From NCBI RefSeq assembly GCF_042680805.1, contig NZ_JBHUEM010000024.1:103603-167602 (forward strand): a DNA stretch of 64,000 bases, given 5' to 3'. The notes beneath the pieces are model-generated. The model ran no database searches. It was not told the DNA's origin and saw only the letters and a list, made by a program, of their open reading frames with translations. Within the stretch, counting starts at the first letter, position 1. Each line of letters starts with the position of its first letter. A program made the position numbers and the translations under genes. This document shows positions 16,685 through 25,847 of this stretch, in pieces. Source of the DNA: Bacillus_CJ salitolerans (GTDB lineage Bacteria; Bacillota; Bacilli; Bacillales; SA4).

Positions 16685-18802
16685 TTAGGTTTGAGGCACA
16701 TACCCCATTTGATATACTTTCGCAATCGCTTGTGCACGATCAGCCACACCAAGCTTTTGTAATATTTTCGTCATATGGTTCTTAACGGTATGTTCGCTTA
16801 TATACAATGTATGGGCAATTTCATGGTTACTATGCCCTTTCAAAACTAAATTTAGCACCTCTTTTTCTCTTGTGGATAGATTTAGGGACTGCTTTAATGC
16901 TTCATTATCCATTTCAATAGTTGTTTTTTCCATTAAATCAATTTGATTCATTGATAATTCTAATTCAATCCTTGGCTGTTGTTGCAGGTACAGTATAAAT
17001 TTACTTTTTAGATTTTCTTCAATTGAGACCAGCTTTTTTAATGAATCTATTTGTTCATTTCCTTCAACAAAATGAGTGACCAGTGTTAAGATTTCACTTT
17101 CTACTCTCATACTTTCTTTGTTTTCACTCTTGAAATCCTCAACCACTTCTAATAGCTTGTTGTTTTTCATAAATTGTTTAAGTAAGCTAGAATCATAAAC
17201 GGTCGCTAAGCATGCTTGTTTTAGTAACTCAATGTGATCCAACTGTAAGAATTGTGCAAAACTCTCAACTAAATCACTTATTTTGGACAATTTTTCATAT
17301 TTCTGTGGATCAAGATTTTTTACTATATTGTTCAACATCAAAGCTATGCTTTCTTCATCAATTATATTGTTCCTAGTACTGTTTAAGTGAAGGGAAATAC
17401 CTCCTGCAACGGAAAGACTTGATAAGAAGGATTGAAATTTCTCTGCATCATCCTTCGAATTCAGCCCTACACATAATACTCCATATAAATGATCTTGAAA
17501 GAGTAGTGGAAATTCCAGAACGTCCCGACCCCAACTAGTCCTCCCTATCGTTACTTGCTTTGTTTTTGCCTTTGTAACCGGGTGGGAAAAGTTTTTAACG
17601 GCAACTTCATATCCATATTTATTTATCTCGGTCTCCGATAAACCTCTAGAGACAATATCTACTTTTGACTGATTAGCATTTCCCTTATAAACAATACAAG
17701 AAAAAGGTCCACGCATGACATTGATACTAATATCTACTAAGATATAGAGAACTCTTTTAATGTCTTCCACTGAGGTGATTGCCTTAAATACTTCATTAAA
17801 GGTAGACAATTCTAGCAGATGGTTCTGTAGGCTAGCCCGTACTTGTTGTACGGTTAGCTTATTGCTAATAAGCGCAGCCTTCATAATACCTTGGGTATTT
17901 GACAGATCCTCATCGAGTTCAGTTTTTGTACTTCCCCCAAAGAATACACCCTTAACAGTGTCTCCTATATAAACGGGTGCACCGAATAAACTAATAACGT
18001 TAATATCTTGCCTTTTAAAAATTGAAGCTCTAGGGTCTAATTGTGTATTTTTCCAAAACTGAAATTGCTTTGAGGCAATAATATGGCCTAAAAAACCCTC
18101 TCCCATAAGAAAAGTCTGACCCTTCAAACAATCTATTTTGTTAGTTGTATAGGTAACCTCATATTGCTTATGTTTATTTTCTATCGCTAGTCCATAAAAC
18201 TCAATCTGGCTCTTCTCTCTATTGAGCTTATCAAAAAAGGAAAAGGGGGTTGCATTTCCTATTCTGATAGCACCTAAACTTTCTTTTGTAAAATCTAACT
18301 GTTGTTCAGTTTTGCTTTTATCCTGTTGAAGTGTAAGATAGTCTTCTACTAAAAATGTGAATTTATTGATTACATCTATGCATTTCTTCTTTTCTTCATC
18401 GTTGTGTTCTCCCATAGCTTCTATCATTTCGGCAATATACTTCCTATTCAGGCGTTTCTGCTCAATCGAACGAATAACTAAATCTTGAGAGGTTCTTTCA
18501 AGTAAAAAACCAGCTATGATAAAATATGATAATTGATCCCTTATCCAAATAGGAGAAATAATAACCTTTAATCCCAGTTCCGTGTCCATCATAACAGGCT
18601 GTTTGATCGCGTTCAGAGGATTTATAAAGGATAGAATAACTTCTTTAGTCACGAATTCCTTGTAAATAAGCGTTACGAGTGGGGTTTCATTGGATAAAGT
18701 GGTTATTTCATGTCCTTCTAAATCGATCATTAGTAAAGATAGGCTTGCTAATTGTGCATAATCATCCTGCAAGTTCTGTAGAAATCTTATACTCCTCTCC
18801 AT
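16685..18802 (-). CDS. GAF-domain LuxR-type transcriptional regulator
   Basis: A 705-residue regulator. The N-terminal 110 residues resemble a small ligand-binding PocR-like domain. One or two GAF-like regions follow (about 170-310 and 340-470), the second with GRDVLEFPLLFQDHLYGVL. A helical middle segment leads to a C-terminal NarL/LuxR helix-turn-helix: LSTREKEVLNLVLKGHSNHE, then ISEHTVKNHMTKILQKLGV. No response-regulator receiver domain is present. It overlaps the winged-helix gene by 16 nt and closes the KaiC operon, so the KaiC-like ATPase may govern its activity. DNA targets are unknown. Confidence 0.85.
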   Translation of the reverse strand: MERSIRFLQNLQDDYAQLASLSLLMIDLEGHEITTLSNETPLVTLIYKEFVTKEVILSFINPLNAIKQPVMMDTELGLKVIISPIWIRDQLSYFIIAGFLLERTSQDLVIRSIEQKRLNRKYIAEMIEAMGEHNDEEKKKCIDVINKFTFLVEDYLTLQQDKSKTEQQLDFTKESLGAIRIGNATPFSFFDKLNREKSQIEFYGLAIENKHKQYEVTYTTNKIDCLKGQTFLMGEGFLGHIIASKQFQFWKNTQLDPRASIFKRQDINVISLFGAPVYIGDTVKGVFFGGSTKTELDEDLSNTQGIMKAALISNKLTVQQVRASLQNHLLELSTFNEVFKAITSVEDIKRVLYILVDISINVMRGPFSCIVYKGNANQSKVDIVSRGLSETEINKYGYEVAVKNFSHPVTKAKTKQVTIGRTSWGRDVLEFPLLFQDHLYGVLCVGLNSKDDAEKFQSFLSSLSVAGGISLHLNSTRNNIIDEESIALMLNNIVKNLDPQKYEKLSKISDLVESFAQFLQLDHIELLKQACLATVYDSSLLKQFMKNNKLLEVVEDFKSENKESMRVESEILTLVTHFVEGNEQIDSLKKLVSIEENLKSKFILYLQQQPRIELELSMNQIDLMEKTTIEMDNEALKQSLNLSTREKEVLNLVLKGHSNHEIAHTLYISEHTVKNHMTKILQKLGVADRAQAIAKVYQMGYVPQT

Positions 18803-19041
18803 GCTATCGCCCCATTAATATCTGTCATTAAAGGTTGAATATATCGGTATATAGCTTGATCCCCATTTCCCACTTTTTCTAATATTGAATTGGCTACTAA
18901 TTGTTCAAGAACAGGTAGTAAATCCTCAATGTTACGTCCCAGCCTTGTAGTGAGCCCATGTAAGGTTTCAAAGGTATAGGGGTTTTCCTGAAAGAACATT
19001 GTACACTCAATTTCAAGTGGATTTAATTGATAATCTATCAT
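18787..19041 (-). CDS. Small winged-helix-like protein
   Basis: An 84-residue protein whose first 65 residues (LNPLEIECTMFFQENPYTFE, then LTTRLGRNIEDLLPVLEQLV, then ILEKVGNGDQAIYRYI) have the helix-helix-turn-helix-wing pattern of a winged-helix domain. It lies 13 nt after the KaiC-like gene and overlaps the regulator gene by 16 nt, so the three are probably co-translated. Exact family not known. Confidence 0.65.
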   Translation of the reverse strand: MIDYQLNPLEIECTMFFQENPYTFETLHGLTTRLGRNIEDLLPVLEQLVANSILEKVGNGDQAIYRYIQPLMTDINGAIAWRGV

Positions 19042-19054
19042 ACTATTCCCTCTC

Positions 19055-20491
19055 CTATACTAATCTAATGAAAGGCTTCGATTGAATATTTTCTACCACA
19101 AGCGGTGGTGACATGTTCCCTTGTGGGGATTTTTTTAGTTGAAAATATTGATAATTCCCATCTACCCACGTTTGAAATACACCATTACAGGTTCTTTCTA
19201 AAAAGCTAGCTGTCTCAGCACCAATCTCAGTAAAATTACATAAGGCAACCATACTCATTCCGTATGAGCTTATTTTGGCGACTTCCTCTGTAAAATATTC
19301 TTTCACAAAGTCTTTGCCCCTTGCCGAAACAATCGTGTTAAGGTCATAGTATACAAACCATTTATCTCCATCTTCAGTGCCTTTAGCAAAGATCGGGTCT
19401 AATTTATCTTTAATGAAATGTTTAAACTCGTCATCACTTAAATCCTTTACATGAATAACAGTATCTTTGTAAAATTCCGGAAAAGGCCTATCATAGTGTT
19501 CGATAAAATAAACCTTTTTATCTTTTACTAACTCTTTCAAACTAACACCATATAAACTAAATAAGTGTTCAATATCTAACACTGTTACTAGGCTAGAGAG
19601 TAACAGTAGTACCTTCTCGCCAGCTAGAATCCTACTAGTAACTATTGAGGCTGTGATGTAACTGTAATTCGCCTTACTATTCGTATCAAAAATAAAGCTT
19701 GTACCATTCGGAATACCACCGGACAAATATTGGTCAAGGACTGGAATACCTGTTGTGATATTTGTTCTTTCTTCTACTACTACTTTATCCTCGATCATCG
19801 TAAGGGCAGGAATAAGATGGATCCCTTGTTCATTGATCCGATATATGTGCTCACCTTCTTTAATTTTTCGACCTCTCAGTTTTAAAACTTCTAACGTCCG
19901 CTTTCGATAAATGGAATTTTGTTCTTGAAGGGTGAGCTTAATTACTCCATCTACTACATAGTTAACAAATGTTTCTTCTTCTGATACAACAGTAGAATTC
20001 TCATGAATTAAAAGAGATGTTAAAGAGTGTTTACGAAGAATATTTCTTATCGAATAAATGGTGGACCGCTTCTTTACAATATCATCAATACCTAAATAAA
20101 ATAGATTTAAACTATCGATTACAATTCTCTTACAATTTATTTCTTTCACGAGCTGGTCAAATAAACCATTCGGGAGTTTCATTTGTTCGAGTAGTGTTTC
20201 TGGTGACATACAGACAACGCGTAATTTATTTTCTCTTTCCAGCGCCTTTATGTCCCATCCAAATGCCCTCATATCCTCATATATTTGGTCAGGGAATTGT
20301 TCAAACGTAATATAAATTCCATTCTCATTTTGATTCTGAGCACCATCATATAGAAATTGCATGCCTAAAATCGTTTTACCGGTACCAGGTGCCCCATTCA
20401 CTAGCACAGTTGAACTAGAAGGTAAACCACCATTCAAAATCGCATCTAACCCTTCTATTCCTGTTCTTGTGTATCTATTCATATCATACAC
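19055..20491 (-). CDS. KaiC-family RecA-like ATPase, two domains, second degenerate
   Basis: A 478-residue KaiC/RadA-type protein. The first domain (about residues 5-235) has TRTGIEGLDAILNGGLP, Walker A GAPGTGKT (about 35-42), YITFEQFP with the catalytic Glu pair region, and Walker B RIVIDSLN. The second (about 245-460) starts TTGIPVLDQYLSGGIPNG, but the P-loop place reads FDTNSKANYS, so it cannot bind ATP in the usual way. Cyanobacterial KaiC has two active domains; single-active relatives act as signalling ATPases in many bacteria. First gene of the KaiC-wHTH-LuxR operon, with its own promoter at 20533-20562. No kaiA or kaiB gene is near. Confidence 0.9.
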   Translation of the reverse strand: MYDMNRYTRTGIEGLDAILNGGLPSSSTVLVNGAPGTGKTILGMQFLYDGAQNQNENGIYITFEQFPDQIYEDMRAFGWDIKALERENKLRVVCMSPETLLEQMKLPNGLFDQLVKEINCKRIVIDSLNLFYLGIDDIVKKRSTIYSIRNILRKHSLTSLLIHENSTVVSEEETFVNYVVDGVIKLTLQEQNSIYRKRTLEVLKLRGRKIKEGEHIYRINEQGIHLIPALTMIEDKVVVEERTNITTGIPVLDQYLSGGIPNGTSFIFDTNSKANYSYITASIVTSRILAGEKVLLLLSSLVTVLDIEHLFSLYGVSLKELVKDKKVYFIEHYDRPFPEFYKDTVIHVKDLSDDEFKHFIKDKLDPIFAKGTEDGDKWFVYYDLNTIVSARGKDFVKEYFTEEVAKISSYGMSMVALCNFTEIGAETASFLERTCNGVFQTWVDGNYQYFQLKKSPQGNMSPPLVVENIQSKPFIRLV

Positions 20492-20532
20492 ACTCTCCTC
20501 TCACGACCCATCCCTCTTTTTGATTTATATTA

Positions 20533-20562
20533 ATTTTACAAATAATTCATAGTGAATGTAAA
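20533..20562 (-). promoter_or_regulatory. Candidate promoter of the KaiC operon
   Basis: TTTACA (20557-20562), 18 nt, TAAAAT (20533-20538) on the minus strand, about 40 nt before the start codon and after the gatB terminator. Confidence 0.5.
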
Positions 20563-20595
20563 CAAGCAAATAGGGATAAGGAAGAAACAACCAAA

Positions 20596-20630
20596 TAAAA
20601 AAGGGTGCTCCTAACTAGAACACCCCTTTT
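20596..20630 (-). terminator. Terminator of gatCAB
   Basis: GGGTGTTC / GGAGCACCC-type stem followed by six T on the minus strand, directly after the gatB stop. Confidence 0.85.
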
Positions 20631-20632
20631 GC

Positions 20633-22063
20633 TTATCTATTATTTATTTCTTCTAAGAGAATCTTATTTAACATTGGTGGATTTGCCTGCCCCTTTGTCG
20701 CCTTCATCATCTGACCGACTAAGAAGCCAATAGCCTTCTCTTTTCCACTTTTATAATCTTCAATAGATTGAGGATTAGCATCTAACGTTTCTGTTACAAG
20801 CTTACGAAGAGTACCTTCATCCGAAATTTGCACAAGTCCTTGTTCCTTCACAATCTTTTCAGGATCTCCACCCTTTGTGACAAGTGTCTCAAATACTTTT
20901 TTGGCAAGCTTAGATGAAAGAGTTCCGTCTTGAATTAGAGAAATCATTTTCGCTAGGCTCTCTGGAGTAAGTGCAATTTCATGAAGCTCTTTGCTTGCAG
21001 AATTTAAGTAAGCAGAAACCTCACCCATTAACCAGTTAGATGCAAGTTTTGCATCTGCACCAGCAGAAACAGTTGCTTCAAAATAATCGGACATTTCTTT
21101 CGTAACGGTTAGCACTTTTGCATCATACGTAGATAAGCCCAACTCTTCGATATATCGCTTTTGCCTCGCATCTGGAAGTTCAGGAATCTCTGCTCGAATG
21201 CGCGCTTTCCATTCGTCATCTATATATAGAGGTACAAGATCTGGCTCAGAGAAATAACGGTAGTCATCTGATCCTTCTTTTACACGCATGAGAATCGTTT
21301 CTTTTTTCGCCTCATCATAACGACGCGTTTCTTGCTGAATCACACCACCAGATAACAAAACTTTTTCTTGGCGCCTTTCTTCAAATTCAAGTCCCTTCTG
21401 CACAAACGCAAAGGAGTTTAAATTTTTCAACTCTGTCTTTGTTCCGAATTGTTCCTGACCGATTGGACGAAGTGAAATGTTTGCATCACAACGAAGAGAA
21501 CCCTCTTCCATCTTACAATCCGATACACCCGTATATTGGATAATGGACTTTAACTTTTCAAGATACGCATATGCCTCTTCTGGTGTTCTAATATCAGGCT
21601 CTGACACAATTTCAATTAACGGTGTACCTTGACGATTGTAGTCTACTAACGAGTATCCATCACCAGTATGCGTTAATTTACCTGCATCCTCTTCCATATG
21701 AAGGCGTGTAATCCCGATTCGTTTTGTTTCCCCCTTTACCTCTATTTCAATCCAGCCATTTTCACCAATTGGTTTATCATATTGTGATATTTGGTAAGCT
21801 TTTGGATTATCTGGGTAAAAGTAGTTCTTTCGATCAAACTTCGTCTCTGCTCTGACTTCACAGTTTAATGCCATTGCTGCCTTCATGGCAAATTCAACGG
21901 CACGTTTATTTAAAACAGGTAGCACACCCGGATATCCTAAGTCTATTACACTTGTTTGTGTATTAGGAGATGCTCCAAAATGGTTCGGACTATTTGAAAA
22001 GATTTTAGAATCTGTTTTTAACTCAACATGGACTTCAAGTCCGATAATCGTTTCAAAGTTCAT
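20633..22063 (-). CDS. gatB: Asp-tRNA(Asn)/Glu-tRNA(Gln) amidotransferase subunit B
   Basis: The tRNA-binding kinase subunit of GatCAB: it phosphorylates the misacylated Glu or Asp on the tRNA before amidation. Full length (476 aa), beginning FETIIGLEVHVELKT, the family signature, with DYNRQGTPLIEIVSEPD (about 150-166) and the C-terminal GatB/YqeY domain ending GFLVGQMMKATKGQANP. It follows gatA by 12 nt and ends the operon at a strong terminator. Confidence 0.97.
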   Translation of the reverse strand: MNFETIIGLEVHVELKTDSKIFSNSPNHFGASPNTQTSVIDLGYPGVLPVLNKRAVEFAMKAAMALNCEVRAETKFDRKNYFYPDNPKAYQISQYDKPIGENGWIEIEVKGETKRIGITRLHMEEDAGKLTHTGDGYSLVDYNRQGTPLIEIVSEPDIRTPEEAYAYLEKLKSIIQYTGVSDCKMEEGSLRCDANISLRPIGQEQFGTKTELKNLNSFAFVQKGLEFEERRQEKVLLSGGVIQQETRRYDEAKKETILMRVKEGSDDYRYFSEPDLVPLYIDDEWKARIRAEIPELPDARQKRYIEELGLSTYDAKVLTVTKEMSDYFEATVSAGADAKLASNWLMGEVSAYLNSASKELHEIALTPESLAKMISLIQDGTLSSKLAKKVFETLVTKGGDPEKIVKEQGLVQISDEGTLRKLVTETLDANPQSIEDYKSGKEKAIGFLVGQMMKATKGQANPPMLNKILLEEINNR

Positions 22064-22075
22064 TTTCTAGCCCCC

Positions 22076-23533
22076 TTACAGACTCGGCTTTTGCTTATGA
22101 TGGTCCGTTGCTTGCTCAAACGCATGCGCAACACGATACAGAGTAGACTCATCAAAATGCTTGCCGATTATTTGTAATCCTAATGGTAATCCATTTGAGA
22201 ACCCACATGGTACGGAGATTGCTGGTACCCCTGCCAAGTTTACTGGAATCGTTATAATGTCGTTTGCATACATTGTCATCGGGTCCTGCGTCTTTTCACC
22301 AAGCTTAAATGCGGGAGTTGGCGTCGTTGGTCCAATAATGACATCATACTTTTCAAACACATCGTCAAAGTCTTTTTTAATTAATGTACGTACTTTTTGC
22401 GCTTTTACATAGTAAGCATCATAATAACCCGAGCTTAAAGCAAACGTCCCAAGCATAATACGACGCTTTACTTCTTCTCCGAAGCCTTCACTACGAGTTT
22501 GCTTATAAAGGTCTAGCAGATTTTTCGCATTATCAGAACGTACCCCATAACGAATACCGTCAAATCGAGCTAAGTTTGCTGAAGCTTCTGATGACGATAG
22601 TAAGTAATAGGTCGCTAGAGCATATTTTGAATGAGGCAGTGATACTTCTTCCCACGTCGCTCCTAGTCCTTCTAGTACCTTTAAGGCATCAAGCACTGAT
22701 TGCTTAACATTCTCTTGAACCCCTACTGCTAAATATTCTTTTGGAACTGCAATTTTTAGCCCCTTAACATCCCCTCTGAATGAAGATAAGAAATCCGGAA
22801 CTTCAATATTGGCAGAAGTTGAATCCATTGGATCTAAGCCTGAGATGGTTTGTAATACGTATGCGTTATCTTCTACTGTTCTAGTAATCGGTCCTATTTG
22901 ATCAAGAGATGAAGCGAACGCGATTAGTCCATAGCGAGACACTCGTCCATATGTAGGTTTTAATCCAACCACCCCGCAGTATGCAGCAGGTTGACGAATT
23001 GACCCACCTGTATCAGACCCTAAAGAGAATAGCACTTCTCCGGCAGCAACCGAAGCAGCTGAACCACCACTTGAGCCTCCTGGTACATACTGAGTATTCC
23101 AAGGGTTTCTTGTTGGGACGAATCCTGAGTTCTCGTTTGAGGACCCCATCGCGAATTCGTCCATGTTTAATTTTCCAACCGTGATGGCCTCAGCCGCCTT
23201 TAGTTTTTCAACAACGGTAGCATCATAAATGGGGTCAAAGTTAGCTAGTATTTTACTACCACTTGTTGTACGAAGGTTTTTCGTTACAATGTTATCTTTC
23301 ACACCAATGGGCAATCCGAAAAGCAAACCGAATTCGTCTTTTCTACTAAGTTGGTTATCCATATCATTCGCTTGTGCGCGAGCTACCTCTTCATTTAATG
23401 TTAAAAATGCCTTTATTTGATGATCAACTTCATGAATTCGTTTGAATGATTCATCCACTAAGTCTGTAACGGAGATTTCTTTCTTATGTAACTTACTATG
23501 TAATTCAGAAACTTTATGATCGAATAATGACAT
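22076..23533 (-). CDS. gatA: Asp-tRNA(Asn)/Glu-tRNA(Gln) amidotransferase subunit A
   Basis: Glutaminase subunit of GatCAB, an amidase-signature hydrolase that supplies ammonia to GatB. The catalytic Ser-cisSer-Lys set lies in PIGVKDN (Lys, about residue 79) and GGSSGGSAASVAAG (about 151-164). Full length at 485 aa. It sits between gatC and gatB with spacers of 12-13 nt, so the three are one transcript. Confidence 0.97.
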   Translation of the reverse strand: MSLFDHKVSELHSKLHKKEISVTDLVDESFKRIHEVDHQIKAFLTLNEEVARAQANDMDNQLSRKDEFGLLFGLPIGVKDNIVTKNLRTTSGSKILANFDPIYDATVVEKLKAAEAITVGKLNMDEFAMGSSNENSGFVPTRNPWNTQYVPGGSSGGSAASVAAGEVLFSLGSDTGGSIRQPAAYCGVVGLKPTYGRVSRYGLIAFASSLDQIGPITRTVEDNAYVLQTISGLDPMDSTSANIEVPDFLSSFRGDVKGLKIAVPKEYLAVGVQENVKQSVLDALKVLEGLGATWEEVSLPHSKYALATYYLLSSSEASANLARFDGIRYGVRSDNAKNLLDLYKQTRSEGFGEEVKRRIMLGTFALSSGYYDAYYVKAQKVRTLIKKDFDDVFEKYDVIIGPTTPTPAFKLGEKTQDPMTMYANDIITIPVNLAGVPAISVPCGFSNGLPLGLQIIGKHFDESTLYRVAHAFEQATDHHKQKPSL

Positions 23534-23546
23534 ATCTTCCCCCCCT

Positions 23547-23837
23547 TTACTCTATAATGGCCGGTACACGAATTTGTCCATCTTTATGATCTGGAGCATT
23601 TTTTAATACTTCATCAAGTGGCAGACCCTTCCCTGGCTTGTCCTCTCTAAGCACATTCTTCATATCTAGTACGTGAGAAGTTGGAGCAATATTATCGGTA
23701 TCAAGCTCGTTTAGCTGTTCAGCAAATGTAATAATGGCATCCAGCTGCTTTTGGAATTTTCCAGCCTCTTCCTCAGTTATCGCTAGACGCGCTAAATGTG
23801 CAACGTGCTTAACTTCATCTTTAGAAATACGTGACAT
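23547..23837 (-). CDS. gatC: Asp-tRNA(Asn)/Glu-tRNA(Gln) amidotransferase subunit C
   Basis: A 96-residue stabilising subunit that wraps around GatA and GatB. VKHVAHLARLAITEEE at the front and a C-terminal LPLDEVLKNAPDHKDGQIRVP are the family markers. First gene of gatCAB; the promoter candidate lies 43 nt upstream. AGGTGAAGGA is the ribosome site. Confidence 0.95.
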   Translation of the reverse strand: MSRISKDEVKHVAHLARLAITEEEAGKFQKQLDAIITFAEQLNELDTDNIAPTSHVLDMKNVLREDKPGKGLPLDEVLKNAPDHKDGQIRVPAIIE

Positions 23838-23879
23838 ATTCCTTCACCTCCAAAAGTATCGGTCATCAATAATATACTG

Positions 23880-23909
23880 ATAATACCAAAGTTTCACTCC
23901 TTTAATCAA
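23880..23909 (-). promoter_or_regulatory. Candidate sigma-A promoter of gatCAB
   Basis: TTGATT (23904-23909), 18 nt, TATTAT (23880-23885) on the minus strand, between the ABC-operon hairpin and gatC. Confidence 0.5.
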
Positions 23910-23932
23910 CAAACGTCATCACCTTTAACACT

Positions 23933-23964
23933 GAAAGGGGTGGATTCTAACATCCACCCCTTTC
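23933..23964. terminator. Hairpin terminator of the ABC transporter operon
   Basis: Perfect 12-bp stem GAAAGGGGTGGA / TCCACCCCTTTC 7 nt past the permease stop. The T-run is short, but the stem is strong. Confidence 0.75.
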
Positions 23965-23970
23965 ATCCAC

Positions 23971-24735
23971 CTATACATAAATATCTCGTTTATTAAAAAT
24001 AAAGAATGAAACAAAAAGAAAAAGAGCCATATGAATGCTGTTATTTAGAATAGAAAACGTAATGGTCATTCCTTCAAACATCGGCTTGCCGATAAAATAA
24101 GGCATTAGATTCGTATTGGAGAATAGGAAATACCTTGCTCCCTCATACTGATAATGTTCAAAAAAGACAAGTAGTGCACTAGATGCAAAGTATAATAGGA
24201 TTGTCACAGTAGTCGCAATTAGGCTGCTTTTAAATAGAATCGACAACATAAAGGCAAACGTACAAATTATGATAATTTCGATATAGGTCGTTACATATTG
24301 AAGAATGGTTTGCACGAACATAGCATCAAACATAAACATTCCTTTGTAAAAGAAAAAGATTGATACTACTAATGAAAATATCAATTGAATCAGCATAATA
24401 CCAGTAATCAACAAGAGTACGGTCACATATTTCGATAAGAGGATTTTCCACCTTTTATAAGGTTTGATTAATAACGATTTAATCGTTCCTCTCACATATT
24501 CATTAGGTACGATATCACTTGAAAACACAATAGCGACTAACTGTATCATGATTAATAAATTTGCTGTCAGCTTCATAAATTCCCAGTACTGCATACCCGC
24601 ACCTTGAAATAGCTGTCTAACAGAGACACCAAATAAAATTGTCATAAAAAAACTTACTACTAAGTAGATCCAAATCCCTGGACGCTTGACTATTTTCATT
24701 CGTTCATTTTGAAGTAAATGTATAAATGCTTTCAT
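23971..24735 (-). CDS. ABC-2 family transporter permease
   Basis: A 254-residue membrane subunit with six hydrophobic segments (about 20-40, 58-78, 100-135, 145-170, 175-195 and 228-248) and the ABC-2 pattern VPNEYVRGTIKSLLIKPYKRWKIL after the second helix. It overlaps the ATPase gene by one base, so the two are translationally coupled and form one exporter. Substrate unknown; such pairs often export antimicrobial peptides or lipids. Confidence 0.85.
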   Translation of the reverse strand: MKAFIHLLQNERMKIVKRPGIWIYLVVSFFMTILFGVSVRQLFQGAGMQYWEFMKLTANLLIMIQLVAIVFSSDIVPNEYVRGTIKSLLIKPYKRWKILLSKYVTVLLLITGIMLIQLIFSLVVSIFFFYKGMFMFDAMFVQTILQYVTTYIEIIIICTFAFMLSILFKSSLIATTVTILLYFASSALLVFFEHYQYEGARYFLFSNTNLMPYFIGKPMFEGMTITFSILNNSIHMALFLFVSFFIFNKRDIYV

Positions 24736-25661
24736 TATACTTGTCCTTTCAACGTTTTCAAAAATCGGTCTTCAAGGGTATGCTCGTTCCTCTTTATACC
24801 AACAACTGATATACCTTGATTGACTAACCACTTCGTTAACTCAGCAACTTCTTTTTCCCTCATTTCTACTGTGAATCCTTTTCCAGTAAACTCGGTTGTA
24901 GTGTATGATGGGCTCTCTCTTTCAAAAAGGTCTCGCACTTTTTCTACTTCTAATACTGTATAGGTATAGAATGAATACTGATCCTCGTTATCGTCTTTTT
25001 CTTTAAGACTTGCCTCATTGACAATTCGCCCGTCATGTAATACCATGACCCGATCGCAAATCAATTCAACCTCAGCTAATATGTGACTTGATATGATAAT
25101 GGAGACACCTTGTTCCACTGCCAGCCTTTTTAAAAGTACACGCAGATCCTTCATCCCTTCTGGATCAAGTCCATTCGTTGGTTCATCTAAGAATAAAACA
25201 CGAGGTCGATGCATAAGTGATTGAGCAAGTCCAAGCCTTTGTTTCATTCCTAGTGAATAAGTCCGTACTTTGTCATGCACATAACTATCCAATTGCAACA
25301 GCTCTATCACTTCATTAACTGTAAAAGAATCTTGAGCCCTATTCATATGTAGCGTATGCAGGAGATTGTCATACCCTGATAGGTAATCATACATCTCTGG
25401 GTTTTCTATAATCGCCCCAACGTATTGGATTGCTTCCTCAAAATCTCGCTGAGTATCATGACCTAAAGTATGTACAGTTCCATTACTTGGCCTCAATAAA
25501 CCGACTAACATCTTTAATATCGTTGTCTTTCCAGATCCATTGGGTCCTAGTAATCCCACTATCTCTCCTCTCGCAAGCTCAAATGATACATCCCGTATGA
25601 TCATTGAATTTCCAATTCTTTTTTGAAGATTACTTACTTTTAATACTATTTCTTGATTCAT
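24735..25661 (-). CDS. ABC transporter ATP-binding protein
   Basis: A 308-residue ABC ATPase: Walker A GPNGSGKT (about residues 39-46), signature YSLGMKQRLGLAQ (about 137), Walker B RVLFLDEPTNGLDPEG, and switch His in ISSHILAEVE. The C-terminal 80 residues form the extension common to BcrA/DRA-type exporters, ending with a conserved TLEDRFLKTLKG. Paired with the permease that follows. Confidence 0.93.
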   Translation of the reverse strand: MNQEIVLKVSNLQKRIGNSMIIRDVSFELARGEIVGLLGPNGSGKTTILKMLVGLLRPSNGTVHTLGHDTQRDFEEAIQYVGAIIENPEMYDYLSGYDNLLHTLHMNRAQDSFTVNEVIELLQLDSYVHDKVRTYSLGMKQRLGLAQSLMHRPRVLFLDEPTNGLDPEGMKDLRVLLKRLAVEQGVSIIISSHILAEVELICDRVMVLHDGRIVNEASLKEKDDNEDQYSFYTYTVLEVEKVRDLFERESPSYTTTEFTGKGFTVEMREKEVAELTKWLVNQGISVVGIKRNEHTLEDRFLKTLKGQV

Positions 25662-25794
25662 TATTTTCCCTCCACCAAGGATTCTATCATTAGACGTAAT
25701 GTATCTTTAAAAAGTCACAAGACTTGTACTATTTCCTTGGTAATTAGGGACTGTTCATCCGTTTCCCTCAAAACTCTACATACGATTGGAATGA

Positions 25795-25841
25795 AAAAAC
25801 GGCTTCCGAGAACTTCATGACCTGTTCCCACCGCCGTTTTA
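25795..25841 (-). terminator. Terminator of the methyltransferase-like gene
   Basis: AAAACGGC / GCCGTTTT outer stem with an inner GAAC/GTTC pair, then six T on the minus strand, 8 nt past the stop. Confidence 0.75.
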
Positions 25842-25847
25842 ATCAGG

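Noticed and set aside
19055..20491. Circadian clock kaiABC system
   Set aside because: Only a KaiC-like protein with one degenerate domain; no kaiA or kaiB nearby.
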